Shown: positions 17,541-26,325, counted from the first letter of the stretch. The stretch is 34,531 bases of DNA from CAZTTG01 sp964615935 (GCA_964615935.1 CAZTTG010000069.1:1-34531); one strand, 5' to 3'. Notes: generated by a model not told the origin, from the letters alone. Numbers and translations are program-made.

Positions 17541-20500
17541 ATGATCGACGCACTGATTCGCTGGTCGCTCTCCAACCGCCTGGCCGTGGTCATCGTCTGC
17601 GCCGCCTTCCTGCTCGGCGGTCCGTACATCGCCCGCCGCATGCCCGTGGACGTCTTCCCCGACCTGACGGCGCCCACGGTCACCGTCCTCGTCGAGGGGC
17701 ACGGCATGACGCCCGAGGAGATGGAGGCGCACGTCACCTTCCCGATCGAGACGGCGGTCAACGGGGCCGCCGACGTGCGCCGCGTGCGCTCGTCGACGGC
17801 CGTGGGCTTCTCCACGATCTGGATCGAGTTCGAGTGGGGCACGGACAAGTACCGAGCGCGCCAGACCGTGGCCGAGCGCCTGGCGCTGGTGGCCGACCGT
17901 CTCCCGGAGACCGTCGGGGCGCCCATCCTGGCGCCGCTGTCGTCGGTCATGGGCGAGATCCTCTTCGCCTCGGTGACCTCCGACCGGCATTCCCTGCTGG
18001 AGCTGCGGACCTTCACCGGAACGGACATCCGCCGGCGGCTGCTGTCGGTGCCCGGGGTGGCCCAGGTGGCCCTCTTCGGGGGCGACGAGAAGCAGTATCA
18101 GGTCGTCCTGTCACGCGCCCGGCTCCAGGCCTACGACGTGTCCATCACGGAGGTCGCCGACGCGCTGCGGCGGTCCAACGAGAACGTGGCCGCGGGCTTC
18201 CTGGTCGAGGGCGGGCAGGAGTCCATCCTCCAGGGGGTGGGGCTCCTGGGCGGCGTGGAGGACATCGGTGACACCGTCGTCGCCGTCCGCGAGGGCACCC
18301 CGATCCGCGTGCGGGATCTGGGCACGGCCGTGCTCGGCTCGGGGATCCGCCGCGGCACCGGCTGGGCCTCGCGCCGGGGCCCCCAGTGGGAGCCGATCAT
18401 CGAGCCGGCGATCGTGATCGCCGTCCTCAAACAGCCGGGCACGAACACGCTCGAGGTCACCGAGAGGCTCGATCGCGCCTTCGACGAGATCGAGGCCACG
18501 GTCCCCGACGGGCTGGTGATCAACCGGAGCCTCTTCCGCCAGGCGGACTTCGTCACCGCGTCCGTCAGCAACACGATCGATGCCTTGCGCGACGGGAGCA
18601 TCATGGTGTTCCTGATCGTCATCCTGTTCCTGGCCAGCTTCAGGGCCAGCCTGATCACCCTGCTGGCCATTCCCCTCTCGCTGGTGGCGGCCCTGCTGAC
18701 GCTGCGCGCCTTCGGCGCGAGCATCAACACGATGACCCTGGGGGGGATGGCGATCGCCATCGGCGCCCTGGTGGACGATGCGATCATCGACGTGGAGAAC
18801 ATCACCCGGCGCCTGCGGCTGAACGCCATCCTGCCGCCCGCCGACCGCCGCTCCATCTTCCAGGTCGTGCTCCAGGCCTGCATCGAGGTTCGCTCGTCGA
18901 TCGTCTACGCCACCCTGATCATCCTGCTGGTCTTCGTCCCCCTGCTGTTCCTCTCCGGGGTCGAGGGCCGGCTGCTGCGCCCGTTGGGGATCGCCTTCGC
19001 CGTCTCGCTCACGGCCTCGCTGCTCGTCGCCCTGACCCTGACCCCCGTCCTCTGCAGCTACCTCCTGCCCTCCAGCCGGACGGTGCTCGGGACCGGCGAT
19101 CCCTGGCTGGTGCGCATCCTCAAGCGCCTCTATCGCCGGCCGCTCGCGGCGGCCATGCGGCATCCAATCCTCGTGATCGCGCCGACCGTGGTCCTGTTCC
19201 TGGCCGCCGCGCTGGGTACGGCGAGGATGGGTCGCAGCTTCCTCCCGGAGTTCAGCGAGGGAGCGCTGGTCGTGGGCCTGGTCAGCGTGCCCGGCATCTC
19301 CCTCGAGGAGAGCGATCGCCTGGCCCACATCGTCGAGGAGACGCTCATGGCCCACCCCGAGATCGAGGCCATCGGGCGACGCACGGGCCGGGGCGAGGCC
19401 GATGCCCACGGCATGAACACCGAGGGCAGCGAGATCGACCTGACCCTCGACATGGAGGCCCCCGCGCGGCTCGGGCTCGAGACGCGCTCGCGCGCCGAGC
19501 TCCTCCAAGCCCTGCGCGCGGACGTCGCCGCCATCCCCGGCGTCCAGGCCACCTTCGGCCAGCCGATCGGGCACCGCATCGATCACATGCTCTCCGGAAC
19601 GCGCGCCAACATCGCGGTGAAGATCTTCGGCGAGGACCTGCACGAGCTGCGCGCCCTGGCCCGACAGGTCGAGGAGATCATGCACGACGTTCCGGGGGTG
19701 GTCGATCTCACGGTCGAGCGGCAGAACGACATCCCCGTCCATCGCGTGGAGTACGATCGCGCGGCGATCGCGCGCCATGGCCTGAGCGTTCGGGAGGTCG
19801 GGCAGGCGCTGCTCACGGCATTCCGCGGCCAGACCGTCACGCAGGTGCGCGAGGGGCGCAACGCCTTCGATCTCGTCCTGCGCGTCGGTTCCCTGGACGG
19901 GCCCTACGGGCGGGCCCACGCCAGCGCCGAGATGGTCGACGCGGTGCTCGTCGATACCCCGTCGGGCGCCCGCGTCCCGCTGAAGGCCCTGGCCGCGATC
20001 AGCCGCGAGGTGGGGCCGAACATGGTCACCCGGGAGAACGCCCAGCGCAAGATCGTGGTGATGTGCAACGCAGCCGGGCGCGCGCTGGGGGACGTCGTCT
20101 CGGACATCAGCGAGCGAATCGCCCAGCGGGTCGACCTGCCCTCGGGTACCTACGTCGAGTACGGCGGGCAGTTCGAGAGCGCCGAGGCCACCCGCAAGCG
20201 CCTCAGGGTCCTGGGCCTGGCCGTCGTCCTCGGCATCGGCCTCCTGCTCTACGTCGCCTTCCGCTCGCACCGTGACGCGCTGCTGGTCATGGTCAACCTG
20301 CCGCTGGCGCTGATCGGCGGCGTGGCGGGCGTCTACGCCTCGGGCGGAGTCCTGTCCGTCGCGTCGATCATGGGCTTCATCAGCGTGTTCGGCATCGCCG
20401 CGCGCAACGGCATCATGCTGATCTCGCACATCCGTCACCTGCATCGCCAGGAGGGAGTCTCGGACTTCTCCGAGGCGGTCCGACGCGGCGCGACCGAGCG

Positions 20501-20765
20501 GCTGGCTCCCATCCTGATGACCGCCCTGTGCGCGGGGCTGGCCCTCCTGCCGCTGGCCCTCGGCGGCGAGCAGCCGGGCCGGGAGATCCTCACCCCGATG
20601 GCCATCGTCATCCTGTGCGGGCTCCTGTCGTCGACCTTCCTCAACATGCTCATCGTGCCCGCGCTGGTGGTGCGCTTCGGCAGGCCGGCCACGACGGGGT
20701 GGCAGGCGAACGAGTCGGACGGATCCCGGCCCGGCGAGCCCCTCGACCGCCCCGCCACGACCTAG
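17541..20765 (+). CDS. Heavy-metal RND efflux pump (CusA/CzcA family)
   Basis: This 1074-residue inner-membrane pump has the usual two-fold RND layout: TM1, periplasmic loop, TM2-6, TM7, loop, TM8-12. The start MIDALIRWSLSNRLAVV and PVDVFPDLTAPTV are typical of heavy-metal efflux members. The proton-relay helix 4 reads AIGALVDDAIIDVEN (D412, D413, E419). Here the position of the first CzcA aspartate (D402) is alanine, as in CusA, while a second aspartate follows the conserved one, so the exact HME class and metal are uncertain. Length fits the family. GGGAG at 17525-17529 provides a ribosome site. No outer-membrane channel gene follows; a tRNA lies downstream on the other strand. Confidence 0.95.
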   Translation: MIDALIRWSLSNRLAVVIVCAAFLLGGPYIARRMPVDVFPDLTAPTVTVLVEGHGMTPEEMEAHVTFPIETAVNGAADVRRVRSSTAVGFSTIWIEFEWGTDKYRARQTVAERLALVADRLPETVGAPILAPLSSVMGEILFASVTSDRHSLLELRTFTGTDIRRRLLSVPGVAQVALFGGDEKQYQVVLSRARLQAYDVSITEVADALRRSNENVAAGFLVEGGQESILQGVGLLGGVEDIGDTVVAVREGTPIRVRDLGTAVLGSGIRRGTGWASRRGPQWEPIIEPAIVIAVLKQPGTNTLEVTERLDRAFDEIEATVPDGLVINRSLFRQADFVTASVSNTIDALRDGSIMVFLIVILFLASFRASLITLLAIPLSLVAALLTLRAFGASINTMTLGGMAIAIGALVDDAIIDVENITRRLRLNAILPPADRRSIFQVVLQACIEVRSSIVYATLIILLVFVPLLFLSGVEGRLLRPLGIAFAVSLTASLLVALTLTPVLCSYLLPSSRTVLGTGDPWLVRILKRLYRRPLAAAMRHPILVIAPTVVLFLAAALGTARMGRSFLPEFSEGALVVGLVSVPGISLEESDRLAHIVEETLMAHPEIEAIGRRTGRGEADAHGMNTEGSEIDLTLDMEAPARLGLETRSRAELLQALRADVAAIPGVQATFGQPIGHRIDHMLSGTRANIAVKIFGEDLHELRALARQVEEIMHDVPGVVDLTVERQNDIPVHRVEYDRAAIARHGLSVREVGQALLTAFRGQTVTQVREGRNAFDLVLRVGSLDGPYGRAHASAEMVDAVLVDTPSGARVPLKALAAISREVGPNMVTRENAQRKIVVMCNAAGRALGDVVSDISERIAQRVDLPSGTYVEYGGQFESAEATRKRLRVLGLAVVLGIGLLLYVAFRSHRDALLVMVNLPLALIGGVAGVYASGGVLSVASIMGFISVFGIAARNGIMLISHIRHLHRQEGVSDFSEAVRRGATERLAPILMTALCAGLALLPLALGGEQPGREILTPMAIVILCGLLSSTFLNMLIVPALVVRFGRPATTGWQANESDGSRPGEPLDRPATT

Positions 20766-20895
20766 CCATCCATGGCGCGCGAACCGATCGACTGTGCCCC
20801 CCGGACTGAACCCGATCGCGGAGCCGGCCCGGGAGCATCCCGCCAGCGCCTGTTCGCCCACAGCCGCAACACCCTGATCCTGCCCGACTTGCGGC

Positions 20896-20972
20896 TGGTA
20901 GCGGAGGAGGGACTCGAACCCCCGACACTCGGATTATGATTCCGATGCTCTAACCAACTGAGCTACTCCGCC
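20896..20972 (-). tRNA. tRNA with anticodon CAU (probably elongator Met; Ile2 possible)
   Basis: The minus strand folds into a full cloverleaf: acceptor GGCGGAG with CTCCGCT, D-arm GCTC...GAGC, anticodon stem TCGGA/TCCGA with loop ATCATAA (anticodon CAT), and T-arm GGGGG-TTCGAGT-CCCTC. A genomically encoded 3' ACCA follows (CCA complement at 20896-20898). Position 1-72 is a G-U pair. It lacks the three G-C pairs of an initiator anticodon stem, so it is not fMet. CAU can also mark lysidine-modified tRNA-Ile, which sequence alone does not settle, though the D-arm and length resemble elongator Met. Confidence 0.95.
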
Positions 20973-21164
20973 GGCGGAGCCGGGCGAATCTAGCCGGGGC
21001 GGGGGGTGGGGTCAAGCGGGGGGGCAGGGGCGGGGCGGCCCGGCGGCGGGTCCGGCTCCGGCCGGGACAACAGATCCGGGGCCCGCCGGCCGATAAGGCC
21101 GAGGTGTGCGGCTGCCGGCGCCCCGGGGAGGGGGTCGGCACAGCCCGACCCGGGTCCAGATCCA

Positions 21165-22328
21165 ATGGCTCATCCGCGCGAGCACGCCCTCCTCGCCACC
21201 CTCATCGAGACGCTGGTCGTGTGCACCGATCCCGCCCTGCGAGATCGGATCCTCCTGGAGGCCTCCCTGATCTCCGGGGCAGCGACGGCGGCCGGACTGT
21301 GGCGCCCCCGCGCGAGGGCGGGGGGGTGGAGCCGGGTGAGGACGCACGGCCCTCCCGAGCTGCTCCCCCGCGACAGCCTGGTCGTGGGGGTGCTCGAGGG
21401 GCAGCTCGACGGCGAGGTGGCGCAGGATCAGCGGATCCTGGCCTGCGGCCGCGGGCCGGACCGCGTGGCCCTGGCCCTCGGCGGAGTCCAGGCGCGCGAG
21501 GAGGAGATCGACCGGATCCAGGGCCTGCTGGTGGCCTTCGCCGCCACCTCCGTCGAGGCCCCCCCCTCCGACCGCCTGCCGGCGCCCCTGCCGGCCGATC
21601 CCCAGGACGCGCGAGGCCGCGACCGACGCGGCCTCCAGCACGATCTTCGCAACCTGCTCCACGCGCTCGGCAGCGCCCAGAACGTGATCGACGAGCTGGG
21701 CCACGAGCTCACCCCCGAGGAGCTGGTGTGGGCGCGAGAGAGGGTCGAGCGCGAGAGCCAGCGCGTCGGCCGCCTGCTGCTCGACGCGGTCGAGGAGGGC
21801 GATTCCGGGGAGACCCGATCGCCGCGGCCGGGCTGGAGGCCCGAGCTCGTCATCCGCGACGTGACCGATGGCTTCGGACGGGCATCCCGCCACCTGGGAG
21901 TGCACCTGACGAGACTGGTGGACGAGGACCTGCCCGAGCCCGGCGGCGACATCGACGAGGTGGGGCTCCGTCGCATCGCGCAGAACCTGCTGCAGAACGC
22001 TCGCGAGTCGCTCGCACCCTCCGACCGGGAGGGGACCAGGAGTGAACCGGACGGTACCCGCCGGTGCGAGCTGATCGTGGAGCTCTTTGCCAGCCGCGGC
22101 GCGCAGGGAGGACTGGTGCTGCGCGTCGAGGACAACGGCCCGGGCATCCCCGAGGAGATCCTCCCGCGCGTCTTCGACGCGGGCGTCACCGCCGGCAAGG
22201 CCGATGGCCAGGGATTGGGCCTGGCGGTGGTTCGCGATCTCGTGTCGAGCGCCGGCGGCGAGGTGCGCGCGCGCAACGTACCGGGGAGTGGCGGAGCGCG
22301 CTTCGAGGTCTGGCTCAGGAGCGCCTGA
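21165..22328 (+). CDS. Orphan cytoplasmic sensor histidine kinase
   Basis: This is a 387-residue soluble protein without membrane helices. Residues ~1-125 resemble a GAF-type sensory domain (LLATLIETLVVCTDPALRD, LEASLISGAATAAGLW). A phosphoacceptor helix follows with H159 in QHDLRNLLHALG, then an HATPase_c domain with N-box QNLLQNARES, G1 DNGPGIP and G2 GQGLGLAVV, so autophosphorylation is expected. I chose ATG 21165 because the frame upstream to 21006 is glycine/arginine-rich and overlaps the tRNA promoter area. No clear ribosome site is seen. No response regulator is encoded nearby, so its partner lies elsewhere. The signal is unknown. Confidence 0.85.
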   Translation: MAHPREHALLATLIETLVVCTDPALRDRILLEASLISGAATAAGLWRPRARAGGWSRVRTHGPPELLPRDSLVVGVLEGQLDGEVAQDQRILACGRGPDRVALALGGVQAREEEIDRIQGLLVAFAATSVEAPPSDRLPAPLPADPQDARGRDRRGLQHDLRNLLHALGSAQNVIDELGHELTPEELVWARERVERESQRVGRLLLDAVEEGDSGETRSPRPGWRPELVIRDVTDGFGRASRHLGVHLTRLVDEDLPEPGGDIDEVGLRRIAQNLLQNARESLAPSDREGTRSEPDGTRRCELIVELFASRGAQGGLVLRVEDNGPGIPEEILPRVFDAGVTAGKADGQGLGLAVVRDLVSSAGGEVRARNVPGSGGARFEVWLRSA

Positions 22329-22377
22329 GCGCGAGGCGAACTCCCTCTCGAGAACGCTCGCGGAGCGCCCACGAAGG

Positions 22378-22407
22378 GGGCCGGTGACCCTTGCCGATCA
22401 CCGGCCC
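22378..22407 (+). terminator. Possible factor-independent or stem-type terminator after the histidine kinase
   Basis: GGGCCGGTGA (22378-22387) pairs perfectly with TCACCGGCCC (22398-22407) around a ten-base loop, 49 bases after the histidine kinase stop. There is no T run on either side, so it is not a classical intrinsic terminator. It could still stop or protect convergent transcripts. Confidence 0.4.
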
Positions 22408-22670
22408 GAGGGAGAGAGGAGGATCCATCAAGCTTCCCGGGTACCCAGCCGCTCGCAAAGCTCGGTACCTCCCGATGGACTCTCGCTTTTTAGGACGGCG
22501 GTCAGGCCGTCCGCACTCAATAATAGGGGTCCGCTCGGCGATCGGACCAGCAGTTTCCCCGAAACTGTCGCCCGTCGAACGGTGTCCCAACTTGAATCAC
22601 GCAAGCGCTTTTCAGCCTAGCAACAGGCTGGACCGGTTCAGTTCCCGCGAGTCACCGGCCGAGCCTAGCC

Positions 22671-22695
22671 GCGTCCGTTTCACGCGTCCGTTTCA
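22671..22695. repeat. 12-base direct repeat GCGTCCGTTTCA x2
   Basis: GCGTCCGTTTCA occurs at 22671-22682 and again at 22684-22695, separated by one base. It sits about 120 bases from the end of the esterase gene, within the structured spacer. It could be a protein-binding site or a small slippage duplication. Confidence 0.6.
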
Positions 22696-22812
22696 ACCGG
22701 CCGGTCGGTGTTTCAGTCGGCTCGGCGCGGATCGCCGCAGGTGCTGCAGGATGGCGGTCTTGCGTTCGAAGAGCCCGGCCAGGGCCCGCTCCTCGAGGAC
22801 CCGGTGCAGCGC

Positions 22813-24318
22813 TCAGGGTTGGATCACCCAGGCGTGGCTGCCGCCGTCGGTCTCGATCAGGAGGAGCTCCTGGGTCGCACCGCTCCAGCTCCAGCTCGAG
22901 GTCGGCAGCAAGTCGCGCAGGACCGCCGATGGCTGGGTCGCGTAGCCCGGGAGCAGGATCTCATCGCCCAGCCCGTCGGTCGTGGAGAGATCCACCTCGA
23001 GCTGCGAGGCGACGTCCAGCCCGGCCGCCAGCAGGTCCACCGCCAGCCGGCTCAGGTTGGCGGTGTCCTCGATGGTGAGCTTGTTTCCGCCCGGATCGAT
23101 CGACCAGTCGAAGGGCGTGAAGGCCCCGGCCGCGTCCTGGGTCACGTCGAAGTGGAAGAACACCCCGTCCCGATCGGCCAGCGTCCTGGAGCCCTGAGGG
23201 ATCTGCAGGCTGAACTGCGCGAGGAAGTCGCAGGCGCTGGTCTCGTCGAGCATGCTCCACTCATGACCGGTGAAGTTCATGATGTAGTAGCCGTAGGTCG
23301 GTCCGGGCTGCAGGCCGAGGGTCTGCAGGTGGCCGTCGAGCACATCGCACTGGGTGTTCAGGTAGGCGATGGGCTCGTTCGAGGCGCGCACGACCCACTG
23401 CGGCATGTGGAGCAGGTTGCGCGCCAGGTCCCAGTCGGCGTTGACCGACAGGCTGATCGGATCGAAGTCGATCACCGAGGAGCGCGCCATCTCCCAGGGA
23501 TCGGCGGAGCCCGGGCTCCCGTCGCCGAACCAGAAGTCGAGGACGAAGCGGACCGGCTGGTCGTGGTAGTAGGTGTTGTTCAGGGCCACGCCGCCGGTGT
23601 GGTCGATGATGGCCGCGAAACGGGTAGCCAGGGGATCGAGGTGCCGCGCCGCGAAGCTGGTCACGCAGCCGCCCCCCATCGAGAACCCGATGCCGTAGGT
23701 CCGATCGGGGTCGATCAGCAGGTTGTTGGTCATCCACCCCAGGGCCAGCTCGGTGTTGGCCTGGCTGGGCATGGAGGCGAAGTTCATGTTCTCCGCGGCC
23801 AGCGGACAGACCAGGTACCAGCCGCGCTGGGCGGCCTCCTGCACGTAGGTGGTGTCATCCCACGCGTCCAGGTGGTTGGAGCCGAACTTGTGGAAGATGA
23901 CCAGCATCGGCTGGGGCGTGACGGGCGGGGGCGAGGGCTCGAAGACCAGGAACTTCTCCTTGTAGCCGGTGCCGGTGCTCCACTTGTCGAAGAAGATCAC
24001 GTAGGGCCCCAGCTGGTGGGCCAGGCCCGGCAGGGGAGGCAGGGGGTTGACCGAGACCCCGAAGCCGTTGCGACCGCCGTGGGCCATGCCGAAGTTCGCC
24101 AGGTCCTCCGGATCCACCAGGTCGGCCAGGGATCGCGGCCGGCGGCGGTCCGCCCGCGTGCCCTGCGCTCGACCGCCGCGCGAGGCCTGACCGCGTTCGT
24201 CAGGACCGCCGGCCTCCACCTCGCTCGAGGCGGGGGGGCGGGGGACCTTCGACTCCGAGGGCGGCGGGGAGCCGACCTGGAGCAGGAGGCCGCTGGCGAG
24301 CGCGATGGCGGTCAGCAT
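22813..24318 (-). CDS. Secreted alpha/beta-hydrolase, paralogue of the next gene
   Basis: This 501-residue protein has a short N-terminal hydrophobic signal (MLTAIALASGLLLQVG), a low-complexity S/P/R-rich linker to ~65, then an esterase domain resembling polyhydroxybutyrate-depolymerase/feruloyl-esterase-like hydrolases. Motifs are VIFHKFGSNHLDAW, the nucleophile elbow GFSMGGG (S213), IIDHTGG and the putative catalytic H352 in TGHEW. A C-terminal beta domain ends in SHAWVIQP. The upstream paralogue shares these blocks and the same ending, so the pair arose by duplication. GGGAGGGTG a few bases before the ATG is a strong ribosome site and fixes the start. A 181-base gap to the paralogue means a separate or shared transcript is possible. 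Substrate is unknown. Confidence 0.83.
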   Translation of the reverse strand: MLTAIALASGLLLQVGSPPPSESKVPRPPASSEVEAGGPDERGQASRGGRAQGTRADRRRPRSLADLVDPEDLANFGMAHGGRNGFGVSVNPLPPLPGLAHQLGPYVIFFDKWSTGTGYKEKFLVFEPSPPPVTPQPMLVIFHKFGSNHLDAWDDTTYVQEAAQRGWYLVCPLAAENMNFASMPSQANTELALGWMTNNLLIDPDRTYGIGFSMGGGCVTSFAARHLDPLATRFAAIIDHTGGVALNNTYYHDQPVRFVLDFWFGDGSPGSADPWEMARSSVIDFDPISLSVNADWDLARNLLHMPQWVVRASNEPIAYLNTQCDVLDGHLQTLGLQPGPTYGYYIMNFTGHEWSMLDETSACDFLAQFSLQIPQGSRTLADRDGVFFHFDVTQDAAGAFTPFDWSIDPGGNKLTIEDTANLSRLAVDLLAAGLDVASQLEVDLSTTDGLGDEILLPGYATQPSAVLRDLLPTSSWSWSGATQELLLIETDGGSHAWVIQP

Positions 24319-24499
24319 GTATTCACCCTCCCTGTCTCAGGGTGCCTGATCGTACGAACCGACCTCCGCCCGGAGCCCCGACCCCGAACCGAGGGACGAC
24401 ACATGGATCTTACCTCGCCCACGGCGGGGTGGACCAGTTTTGCTCGATTCCCGGGCCGGCGGGGTGGGCTCCAGCCGGGCGGCCGGCTCGGAGCGATCC

Positions 24500-26101
24500 T
24501 CAGGGCTGGATCTGCCAGACGTGAGGGCCGCCGTCGTACTCGAGCAGCCGCAACTCCCCGGTGACGAAATCGAAGGTCCAGTTGGTCTCGGGGAGGCCGT
24601 CCCGCAGCACGGCCGAGGGCCAGGTCGGCCAGCCGCGCAGCAGCACCTGGTCCTCCAGGGCGTCCGCGGTCGACAGCTCGACCTGCAGCGGAGCGGCCGG
24701 GTCCAGGCCCACCGCCAGGGTGTCGAGCGCCACCTGCCGGAGGTTGGCGGTCCCCGACAGCTTCAGGGAGTTGGTCGCCGGGTCGAGCTCGTAGGTGATG
24801 GGCGTGAACTGCCCCTCGACCTCCTGCTCGATCCCCAGGTGGTACCAGGTACCGTTGCGGTCGGCCAGCAGGCTGGCGGCGTCGGGGATGCTCAGGCTCT
24901 GCTGCGCGAACCAGTCGCAGGTCGCGGGCTCGTCCAGCATCCCCCACCAGTGGCCGGTCTCGGGCATCACGTAGTAGCCGTATCTCGCCCCGGGCGGAAC
25001 CCCCAGCGCCTTCATGTGGGAGTCGAGCACGTCGCTCTGCACCGACAGGTAGCCGATCGGATCGGTCTGCGCGCGGACGATCCGCACGGGCAGCTGCACC
25101 AGGTTGCGCGCGAGGTCCCAGCCCGCCTGCACCTGCAGGGTGCTCGGATCGAAGCGGATCACCGAGGAGCGGGCCATCCTCCAGGGATCGGCCGAGCCGG
25201 CGGAGCCGTCGCCGAACCAGAAGTCGAGGATGTAGCGCGCCGGCGCGTCGCTGTAGTAGGTGTGCGAGAGGTCGACCCCGCCGGAGTGGTCGACGATGGC
25301 CGCGAGCATCGGGCGGGCCGGGTCCAGGTGGCGCGCGGCGTAGCTGGTCACGGCGCCCCCCCCCATCGAGAATCCCACCCCGTAGATGCGATCGGGGTCC
25401 ACGCTGAAGATACCCGTCACCCAGTCGAGGACGGTCTCGATGTTGAGCTGGCTCTCCAGCGAGGCGAAGGACTTCTTCGAGGCGCCCAGGGGGCACACCA
25501 GGTACCAGTCCCGCGCCAGCGCCTCCTGGATGAAGGTCGTGTTCTGCCAGACGTCCCAGTGGCTCGAGCCGAACTTGTGGAAGACCACCAGCATGGGCCG
25601 GGGGGCCACCGGCGGGGGCCAGGGCACGTGCAGCAGGAACTTCTCGAAGAAGCCCGTTCCGGGGTCCATCTTCAGCTCGAAGAAGAGCAGGGACTGGCCG
25701 TTCCACTGCTGGCGGATGGCGGTGCCGGAGATCCGCGAGCGCCCCCCCGAGCCGCTCTTGGACGCCCCGGGCGTGAAGTCCGCCATCCCGTCGTCCCCGT
25801 CGCCCAGGTGCACCTGGGAGCTGGCGCTGCGGTTGCGGCGGTCCATCCAGTCGATCGAGCCGGGGGGAGGGAGGGGCGGAACGGGCGGCCCGATGGGCGG
25901 CAGGGCGAGGATCGCCGGGGCGGGGGGCTCCTGCGGGGGCTCCTCCTCGGGCGGGAGGGCCTCCTCCTCCTGGAGGGCCCGCTCCTCCTCGAGGGCCTCC
26001 TGCTCCTGGCGGGCCCACTCCTCGAGGGCCAGGTCGGCCACCCGGGGCGCGAGGGAGAGCTGGGCCTGCACGAGCAGGCCGATGGCGAGCGTGCTGAACA
26101 T
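24500..26101 (-). CDS. Secreted alpha/beta-hydrolase, paralogue with Glu/Pro-rich linker
   Basis: This 533-residue protein has a signal (MFSTLAIGLLVQAQLSLA). An unusual acidic helix (EEWARQEQEALEEERALQEE) and a proline-rich spacer run to ~85. The hydrolase domain has VVFHKFGSSHWDVW, the elbow GFSMGGG (S245), IVDHSGG, FWFGDGS and the putative catalytic H384 in TGHWW. The C-terminal domain ends in PHVWQIQP, matching the neighbouring gene. The catalytic blocks are closely alike but the N-terminal 100 residues are unrelated, so the linkers were replaced or evolved fast. GGAAAGG before the ATG supports the start. It lies 224 bases downstream of the Ppx/GppA gene. Function is probably extracellular or periplasmic ester hydrolysis (inference from fold). 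Confidence 0.83.
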   Translation of the reverse strand: MFSTLAIGLLVQAQLSLAPRVADLALEEWARQEQEALEEERALQEEEALPPEEEPPQEPPAPAILALPPIGPPVPPLPPPGSIDWMDRRNRSASSQVHLGDGDDGMADFTPGASKSGSGGRSRISGTAIRQQWNGQSLLFFELKMDPGTGFFEKFLLHVPWPPPVAPRPMLVVFHKFGSSHWDVWQNTTFIQEALARDWYLVCPLGASKKSFASLESQLNIETVLDWVTGIFSVDPDRIYGVGFSMGGGAVTSYAARHLDPARPMLAAIVDHSGGVDLSHTYYSDAPARYILDFWFGDGSAGSADPWRMARSSVIRFDPSTLQVQAGWDLARNLVQLPVRIVRAQTDPIGYLSVQSDVLDSHMKALGVPPGARYGYYVMPETGHWWGMLDEPATCDWFAQQSLSIPDAASLLADRNGTWYHLGIEQEVEGQFTPITYELDPATNSLKLSGTANLRQVALDTLAVGLDPAAPLQVELSTADALEDQVLLRGWPTWPSAVLRDGLPETNWTFDFVTGELRLLEYDGGPHVWQIQP

Positions 26102-26325
26102 GGGTACCTTTCCGAGACGATCGCCCTGCCGCGATCCACGGGAAGGGGATGGACGGGGCCGGACGCCTTACCTGGACAGGGGCAGCACCCCCCCAAGGGA
26201 ACGCTACCCCGGGATTCCAGGTCGGGTCGGGGGCTATCGGGATCTTGGGACGTCGATCCGGAGTCTTCCCGGGTGGAGAAGCGAAACCCGGCGCCCGACA
26301 GGCCGCTCGCCCGGCCGAGGCCCCC

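Larger units (their letters stand above)
22329..22812. other. Gene-free stretch rich in perfect inverted repeats
   Basis: These 484 bases lie between the convergent histidine kinase and esterase genes. No convincing gene is present and GC is visibly lower than in neighbours (stretches such as CTTTTTAGG and CTCAATAATAGGGG). In order it holds a 10-bp stem (22378-22407), a two-stem element closed by TCCATC/GATGGA (22424-22479) and hairpins at 22493-22512, 22528-22548, 22551-22567, 22572-22582 and 22613-22630. A 12-base direct repeat follows at 22671-22695. The density suggests a structured RNA or regulatory DNA; no known RNA family was recognised. Confidence 0.55.

Noticed and set aside
18111..20861. 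A 916-codon open frame antisense to the RND pump
   Set aside because: Composition is that of a shadow frame (Asp/Gln/Arg/His-rich, no motifs) and the pump on the other strand is certain.
22421..22445. BamHI, HindIII, SmaI and KpnI-like palindromes in a row, resembling a cloning-vector polylinker
   Set aside because: Flanking sequence does not look like any vector, GC-rich six-base palindromes are frequent here, and the sites form part of a natural stem structure.
22424..22479. Resemblance to a cyclic di-GMP (GEMM-I) riboswitch because of CGCAAAGC and CCGATGG
   Set aside because: The spacing between the two motifs is far too short and the tetraloop-receptor stems are missing.
22708..24564. 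A 618-codon plus-strand frame over the first esterase
   Set aside because: It is antisense to a gene with signal peptide, catalytic motifs and a strong ribosome site; the frame has no recognisable domain.
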